From positions 1-10,231 of the forward strand of contig CAIYQS010000058.1 in the NCBI GenBank assembly GCA_903928395.1: DNA of 10,231 nucleotides, in the 5' to 3' direction. The notes beneath the pieces are model-generated. The model ran no database searches. It saw only the letters and a list, made by a program, of their open reading frames with translations, and had not been told where the DNA came from. This stretch comes from an uncultured Actinomycetes bacterium. GTDB taxonomy: Bacteria; Actinomycetota; Actinomycetes; Nanopelagicales; Nanopelagicaceae. Position 1 is the first letter of the stretch. Every line of letters begins with the position of its first letter. The position numbers were made by a program, and so were the translations under genes. Positions 6,928 to 10,231 of this stretch are shown in pieces.

Positions 6928-8589
6928 ATGTCACTGCAAGTTCGCGAAGATCGTCCTTGGTGGCGCGATGCTGTCACTTATCAAATTTATATTCGCTCCT
7001 TTGCAGACGCCAATGGTGATGGCAAGGGTGACGTGGAGGGAATTCGCACCCGGCTGCCTTACCTCAAGACACTTGGTGTCGATGCCATCTGGATCACGCC
7101 TTGGTACCCATCACCACAAATGGATCACGGCTACGACGTCGCCGACTACATGGATATCGAGCCTGACTATGGCACCTTGGGTGAGGCCAAGCGTTTGATT
7201 GATGAGGCCCATGCAGCTGGAATCAAGTTCATCATCGACATTGTCCCGAACCACTCTTCAGACAAGCACAAATGGTTTCAGGAGGCCCTCAAAGCGGCTC
7301 CAGGATCACCTGAGCGCGAGCGCTATGTCTTTCGCGACGGGAAAGGTAAGGATGGGGAGCTGCCTCCAAACAATTGGCAGGCCATCTTTGGAGGACCAGC
7401 CTGGGAGCGGGTCATCGAAGCTGGCGGCAAGCCCGGTCAATGGTATTTGCACCTTTTTGCAGTAGAGCAACCGGATTTCAACTGGGACAACCCAGTGGTT
7501 CGCGAGCATTTCGAGGAGGTTCTCCACTTCTGGCTCAAGCTAGGCGTTGATGGATTCCGGATCGACGTTGCGCACGGAATGATCAAAGCGCCTGGCTTAC
7601 CCGATGAACTTCTCGCCTCAGAACTTTTATCTGATCAGAAATCTCCGTATTTTGATCAAGAGGGTGTGCATGACATCTATCGCGCCTGGCGCAAAATCTT
7701 TGATTCTTATCCCGGCCATCGGATGGGGGTTGCGGAGGCCTGGGTTTCAAAGGAATCCCTTCCTAAGTACATTCGTCCGGACGAACTAGCTAACTCCTTT
7801 AACTTCCACTTCCTTGATTCCACATGGGATGTTAAAGAGTTAAAGAAAAATATTAAGGAGTCATTCGAACTCCTGACCACAACAGGAGCTCCGGCTTCGT
7901 GGGTGCTAGAAAATCACGACGTCACTCGTTCGGTCAATCGTTTTGATCTTGGACTTCGTGGTGGTGGAGTTGATACTCCGGCCAAGCGTCACGGCGACAC
8001 TTCTAAATTTGATATTAAGCGTGGAACCAAGCGCGCCCGCGCTGCCGCGCTATTAATGCTGGCGTTACCCGGCGGGGCTTACATTTACCAAGGCGAAGAG
8101 TTGGCGCTGCCAGAGGCCACGGGAATTCCAAAGGATCGCCTCACGGATCCACGTTGGAAGTTGAGTGGCTACACAGATCCAGGTCGCGATGGTTGCCGAG
8201 TTCCGATTCCATGGAAGGCAAATGTTGCCGGCTCGTATGGCTTTTCTAGTAATGAAAAATTAGGGGATAGCGACTCGTGGTTGCCACAGCCAAAGCATTG
8301 GGGAACTCTCGCTGTTGAACTTCAGGAGAAGGATCCAGAGTCGACTCTCAATTTGTACCGTGCTGCGCTCGCGATTCGACATTCCGAGGTTGGTTTGGGT
8401 GATGGAACGATGGAGTGGATCGATGCAGGGGAACATGTCTTGGCTTTTAAACGCCCTGGAGGGTTCGCCTGTTACGTCAATTTTGGCAAGGCAATATCGA
8501 TTCCAGCAGGGGAAATATTGGTCGCCTCGAACCCCATACAAAGTGATGTCCTAGAGACTGATACCGCAGTTTGGTTGCGAATCAAGTAA
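6928..8589 (+). CDS. aglA: Alpha-glucosidase, GH13 (alpha-amylase) family
   Basis: This is a cytoplasmic exo-acting alpha-glucosidase (553 residues, no signal peptide) that releases glucose from short alpha-glucosides. The (beta/alpha)8 GH13 landmarks are in order: DANGDGKGD (27-35, metal-binding type loop), DIVPNHSS (104-111), GFRIDVAHG with nucleophile D213, GVAEAW with acid/base E270, and ENHDVTR with transition-state D331. V214, directly after the nucleophile, is the residue type associated with tolerance of alpha-1,6 bonds, whereas Thr is associated with strict alpha-1,4 enzymes; this is a weak inference about substrate. ATG 6928 is seven bases from AAAGGGAG (6913-6920), better than the TTG at 6925. 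It resembles Rv2471 (aglA), which in M. tuberculosis also neighbours glbO. The 47-base AT-rich gap after ettA leaves open whether it has its own promoter. Confidence 0.92.
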   Translation: MSLQVREDRPWWRDAVTYQIYIRSFADANGDGKGDVEGIRTRLPYLKTLGVDAIWITPWYPSPQMDHGYDVADYMDIEPDYGTLGEAKRLIDEAHAAGIKFIIDIVPNHSSDKHKWFQEALKAAPGSPERERYVFRDGKGKDGELPPNNWQAIFGGPAWERVIEAGGKPGQWYLHLFAVEQPDFNWDNPVVREHFEEVLHFWLKLGVDGFRIDVAHGMIKAPGLPDELLASELLSDQKSPYFDQEGVHDIYRAWRKIFDSYPGHRMGVAEAWVSKESLPKYIRPDELANSFNFHFLDSTWDVKELKKNIKESFELLTTTGAPASWVLENHDVTRSVNRFDLGLRGGGVDTPAKRHGDTSKFDIKRGTKRARAAALLMLALPGGAYIYQGEELALPEATGIPKDRLTDPRWKLSGYTDPGRDGCRVPIPWKANVAGSYGFSSNEKLGDSDSWLPQPKHWGTLAVELQEKDPESTLNLYRAALAIRHSEVGLGDGTMEWIDAGEHVLAFKRPGGFACYVNFGKAISIPAGEILVASNPIQSDVLETDTAVWLRIK

Positions 8590-8591
8590 AA

Positions 8592-8972
8592 ATGAGTGAT
8601 CGGAATCTTTACGAAGAACTCGGAGGTCATCAAACTTTCGAGAATCTTGTCTCGCATTTTTATGCTCTGGTAACGATCGATCCAATATTGCGTCCCATGT
8701 ACCCGGACAGTGATCTGGGAGAGGCGGCGAACCGTCTCATGATGTTCCTCGAACAATATTGGGGTGGGCCAACTACTTATCAAGCGACCCGCGGCCACCC
8801 ACGACTTCGGATGCGCCATGCCGGTTTTCATATTGGACCAGCACAGCATGATGCCTGGCTTCGCTGCATGAAATCTGCGGTGGACGAGATAGAGACGACC
8901 CCAGAGCTGAAGGCACAACTCTGGAGTTACATGGAATTTGCTGCGGCTTCGCTGGTGAACCAACCCGAATAG
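8592..8972 (+). CDS. glbO: Group II truncated haemoglobin (trHbO)
   Basis: This is a small haem protein of the 2-on-2 globin fold; group II members bind O2 tightly and are linked to redox and NO or peroxide chemistry, with the exact role unsettled. In the 126-residue protein the haem-pocket residues are Y24 (B10), Y37 (CD1), H76 (proximal F8, in RMRHAGF) and W89 (G8, in DAWLRCM), each one position after its M. tuberculosis counterpart. The blocks MFLEQYWGGP and GHPRLRMRH are nearly identical to that family. ATG 8592 begins two bases after the aglA stop with no clear Shine-Dalgarno, so translation is probably coupled to aglA. A TTG at 8571 inside aglA would add seven atypical residues and is rejected. 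Confidence 0.96.
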   Translation: MSDRNLYEELGGHQTFENLVSHFYALVTIDPILRPMYPDSDLGEAANRLMMFLEQYWGGPTTYQATRGHPRLRMRHAGFHIGPAQHDAWLRCMKSAVDEIETTPELKAQLWSYMEFAAASLVNQPE

Positions 8973-8991
8973 CGGGAATTAAAGTATGCGG

Positions 8992-9015
8992 GACCCCAAG
9001 AATTCACCTTGGGTC
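8992..9015 (+). terminator. Possible weak hairpin after glbO
   Basis: GACCCCAAG (8992-9000) pairs with CTTGGGTC (9008-9015) over the loop AATTCAC, with one bulged C. No U tract follows, so it may be a Rho-dependent end, an RNA-stabilising hairpin or chance. It lies 20 bases after the glbO stop in a 153-base gap without genes. The rest of that gap holds no promoter I can support. Confidence 0.35.
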
Positions 9016-9081
9016 GAACACTCTGTAAGACATTAGGTAGCCAATTCCCTGCAATTCGGGGTGATGTAGGGCAAGATTTCG

Positions 9082-9114
9082 CCTAACGGCGCGAGCCACG
9101 CGCTGCTTTCTAGG
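9082..9114 (+). other. Candidate leader hairpin before the HNH gene
   Basis: GCGCG (9089-9093) pairs with CGCGC (9099-9103) over the loop AGCCA. The outer bases CCTA (9082-9085) and TAGG (9111-9114) can also pair, across unpaired internal segments. The 3' edge touches the GGGAG Shine-Dalgarno (9113-9117) of the HNH gene, so folding could hide the ribosome site. Short GC-rich palindromes can also arise by chance. Confidence 0.25.
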
Positions 9115-9125
9115 GAGCAAGTTCA

Positions 9126-9656
9126 GTGCCACAAACTTTGGTTCTGAACGCCACCTATGAGCCACTAGGTGTCGTTACAGAAAGACGAGCACTCATCCTC
9201 GTCCTTAATCAGCGCGCCATAGCAGTGGAAGATTCAGAAACCGTCCTGCATTATTCGGGCGGCGAGGTCGTCCTGCCTGCAGTGATCAGGCTTCATAAAT
9301 TTGTACGGATTCCTTATCGCCACGCGGTTCCACTTTCGCGCCGCGCAATATTTGCAAGAGATGGCGGCAAGTGCGTTTATTGCGCAGCCCCTGCTACATC
9401 GATCGATCACGTCATGCCCCGAAGCCGTGGCGGCGCGCACGCTTGGGAGAATGTCGTTTCGGCTTGCCATAAATGCAATCATCAGAAGGCCGACAGAACT
9501 TTGAAAGAAATTGGTTGGCGTTTGCGTCATATTCCGCGGGAGCCTGTTGGCGCCGCATGGCGGATTCTTGGGACGGGTCGCCCTGATGTGCGCTGGCTCT
9601 CATATTTGCAACCATATGGAGTCGAACAGATGCAGAGCTCTGCCGCATCTGCGTAA
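9126..9656 (+). CDS. HNH endonuclease family protein
   Basis: This 176-residue protein has a zinc-stabilised HNH (beta-beta-alpha metal) fold at about 76-124: C83-x2-C86, the D94-H95 pair in SIDHVMPRSRGG, N109 in WENVV, and C114-x2-C117 followed by N118. These are the expected metal and catalytic residues, so it is likely a functional nuclease. The N-terminal 70 residues (LVLNATYEPLGVV, then RRALILVLNQRAIAVE) form the conserved lead domain of a widespread chromosomal HNH family in Actinobacteria and Cyanobacteria, related in my judgement to Rv2469c. Its biological substrate is not known. The start is GTG, eight bases after GGGAG (9113-9117). The same reading frame reopens 33 bases after the stop as the small membrane gene. 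Confidence 0.88.
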   Translation: MPQTLVLNATYEPLGVVTERRALILVLNQRAIAVEDSETVLHYSGGEVVLPAVIRLHKFVRIPYRHAVPLSRRAIFARDGGKCVYCAAPATSIDHVMPRSRGGAHAWENVVSACHKCNHQKADRTLKEIGWRLRHIPREPVGAAWRILGTGRPDVRWLSYLQPYGVEQMQSSAASA

Positions 9657-9689
9657 ATTTTTGGCCATGCGTCCAATACACTTTCGCCC

Positions 9690-9863
9690 ATGATCGCCCA
9701 CCTTCTCAACCACGTCGCAATGGCAACCCAGGAGCCGGGTGCAGATCCAGGTTCAGGACTTAAGTGGTACCAGACCTTCTTGATCTTTTTTGTGGCTCCC
9801 GTCGGACTCTTTCTTGGAATTACAGCGATCGTGCTGTTATCCACCCGTCCAAAAAGAAACTAG
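9690..9863 (+). CDS. Small single-pass membrane protein, 57 aa, function unknown
   Basis: From ATG 9690 the frame encodes 57 residues: a short N-terminal stretch (MIAHLLNHVAMATQE), a Gly/Pro-rich linker (PGADPGSGLKW, 16-26), a hydrophobic helix at about 28-50 (QTFLIFFVAPVGLFLGITAI and on), and the basic tail STRPKRN. Positive-inside logic puts the C terminus in the cytoplasm. There is no Shine-Dalgarno before ATG 9690 or the in-frame ATG 9720 (47 residues), so it is probably translated after the HNH gene, whose stop lies 33 bases upstream in the same frame. Small proteins of this build (PG-rich linker plus one helix) are familiar from actinobacterial genomes, but I cannot name a function. The TAG stop overlaps the pepN stop on the other strand. 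Confidence 0.7.
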   Translation: MIAHLLNHVAMATQEPGADPGSGLKWYQTFLIFFVAPVGLFLGITAIVLLSTRPKRN

Positions 9864-9880
9864 CGCAACACCTCTTTTTG
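9850..9880. terminator. A/T-tract inverted repeat over the convergent gene ends
   Basis: CAAAAAGA (9850-9857) and TCTTTTTG (9873-9880) are perfect reverse complements 15 bases apart, centred close to the CTAG stop shared by the small membrane gene and pepN. Each transcript would end with a U tract (UCUUUUUG on the plus strand, UCUUUUUGG on the minus strand). The stem is AU-rich and the loop has no strong GC stem, so any termination is likely weak or protein-assisted. This is the only terminator-like structure between the two convergent units. Confidence 0.45.
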
Positions 9881-10231
9881 ACTCAAATATTTTGTAAGTG
9901 AGTCCTTCGCTTTAATCCGCAATCCGCGCGCCAATGTATCGCGTCCCTCAGAAACCAATCGACGCAATACTTCAGGAGCATCCTTTCCAATTCCGTTCAA
10001 CCAGGTATCTGTCTTATCCAAAGTGCCCTGAGTGATTATGTAACGTGGGAAAAGTTGTTCAACATTTGAGCTTGCCTCTTCGAATGAGGTATTGCTCCAC
10101 ATGTCGAGGAGTGATTCAAAATATTGATCCACAAATGGCGTCAATAAATCAACCTGCCGGGGTCGCATAAACCCTCTACTCAAATACATACGTTCTGATG
10201 TCGAAAGTTGATTTCCTAATATTGACTTCCA
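9860..10231 (-). CDS. pepN: Aminopeptidase N, C-terminal part (partial, runs off the right edge)
   Basis: The frame is open to the edge and gives the last 123 residues; M at 10189 is internal. The sequence resembles the end of the actinobacterial PepN (M1 family) ERAP1-like helical C-terminal domain: LSTSERMYLSRGFMRPRQVD, then LLTPFVDQYFESLLDMW, VEQLFPRYI and a closing Leu/Arg-rich helix. The zinc motif HExxH and the GAMEN region lie far upstream, outside the window, so activity cannot be judged here. PepN releases N-terminal residues from peptides in the cytoplasm. Its convergence with an HNH gene matches the neighbourhood I recall around Rv2467. The stop (TAG, 9862-9860) overlaps the stop of the small membrane gene. 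Confidence 0.85.
   Translation of the reverse strand, partial: WKSILGNQLSTSERMYLSRGFMRPRQVDLLTPFVDQYFESLLDMWSNTSFEEASSNVEQLFPRYIITQGTLDKTDTWLNGIGKDAPEVLRRLVSEGRDTLARGLRIKAKDSLTKYLSQKEVLR

Noticed and set aside
8472..8963. 163-codon minus-strand open frame opposite the end of aglA and glbO
   Set aside because: It is antisense to two well-recognised genes, spans their junction, and its translation has no recognisable domain.
9527..9844. 105-codon minus-strand frame opposite the HNH end and the small membrane gene
   Set aside because: It overlaps conserved plus-strand coding sequence and looks like no known family; it also conflicts with the clear transmembrane frame on the plus strand.
1..10231. 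CRISPR arrays, insertion sequences, prophage or toxin-antitoxin modules
   Set aside because: I saw no spaced repeat array, transposase, integrase or terminal inverted repeats; the tRNA genes are intact with no duplicated 3' ends nearby that would mark an attachment site.

Overview
The window is ordinary, densely packed chromosome from an actinobacterium with moderate GC (about half, well below Streptomyces or Mycobacterium). A streamlined lineage such as the freshwater Nanopelagicales is a plausible guess but not proven. The assignment to Actinobacteria rests on protein-level recognition: an actinobacterial-type EttA, a group II truncated haemoglobin whose haem-pocket residues line up one for one with mycobacterial trHbO, an orn/tRNA-His pair, and a run of neighbours (alpha-glucosidase, glbO, HNH protein, convergent pepN) that resembles the Rv2467-Rv2471 region of M. 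tuberculosis as I remember it. I see no mobile element, CRISPR array, prophage or sign of recent transfer.

Layout. Bases 1-680: tRNA-His(GTG) and oligoribonuclease (orn), both on the minus strand. Bases 681-793: intergenic region shared by orn and the pst operon, carrying three in-phase 11-bp repeats that match the actinobacterial PHO box. Bases 794-4993: the high-affinity phosphate transporter, in the order pstC-pstA-pstB (one-base stop/start overlaps, or nearly so), then a 128-158 bp gap with a strong hairpin, then pstS. This differs from the common pstSCAB order. Bases 5022-5052: a terminator between convergent pstS and tRNA-Arg(TCT). Bases 5213-6880: ettA, an ABC-F translation factor. Bases 6928-8972: an alpha-glucosidase (GH13) and glbO two bases after it, presumably co-transcribed. 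Bases 9126-9863: an HNH-nuclease-like protein followed by a 57-residue single-pass membrane protein too short for usual gene-length cut-offs. Bases 9860 to the right edge: the C-terminal part of aminopeptidase N (pepN) on the minus strand, convergent with the small membrane gene; the two stop codons share the tetramer CTAG.

How the genes work together. PstS captures phosphate outside the cell, PstC and PstA form the membrane channel, and PstB drives uptake by ATP hydrolysis; the PHO-box repeats imply control by a PhoP/PhoB-type response regulator under phosphate starvation. The remaining genes are housekeeping: RNA-fragment turnover (orn), ribosome gating by energy charge (ettA), alpha-glucoside breakdown (aglA), oxygen/NO chemistry (glbO) and peptide degradation (pepN). 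I found no convincing new system. The most useful leads are the PHO box, the non-lipoprotein PstS with an extra segment, and the overlapping 3' ends around 9850-9880.
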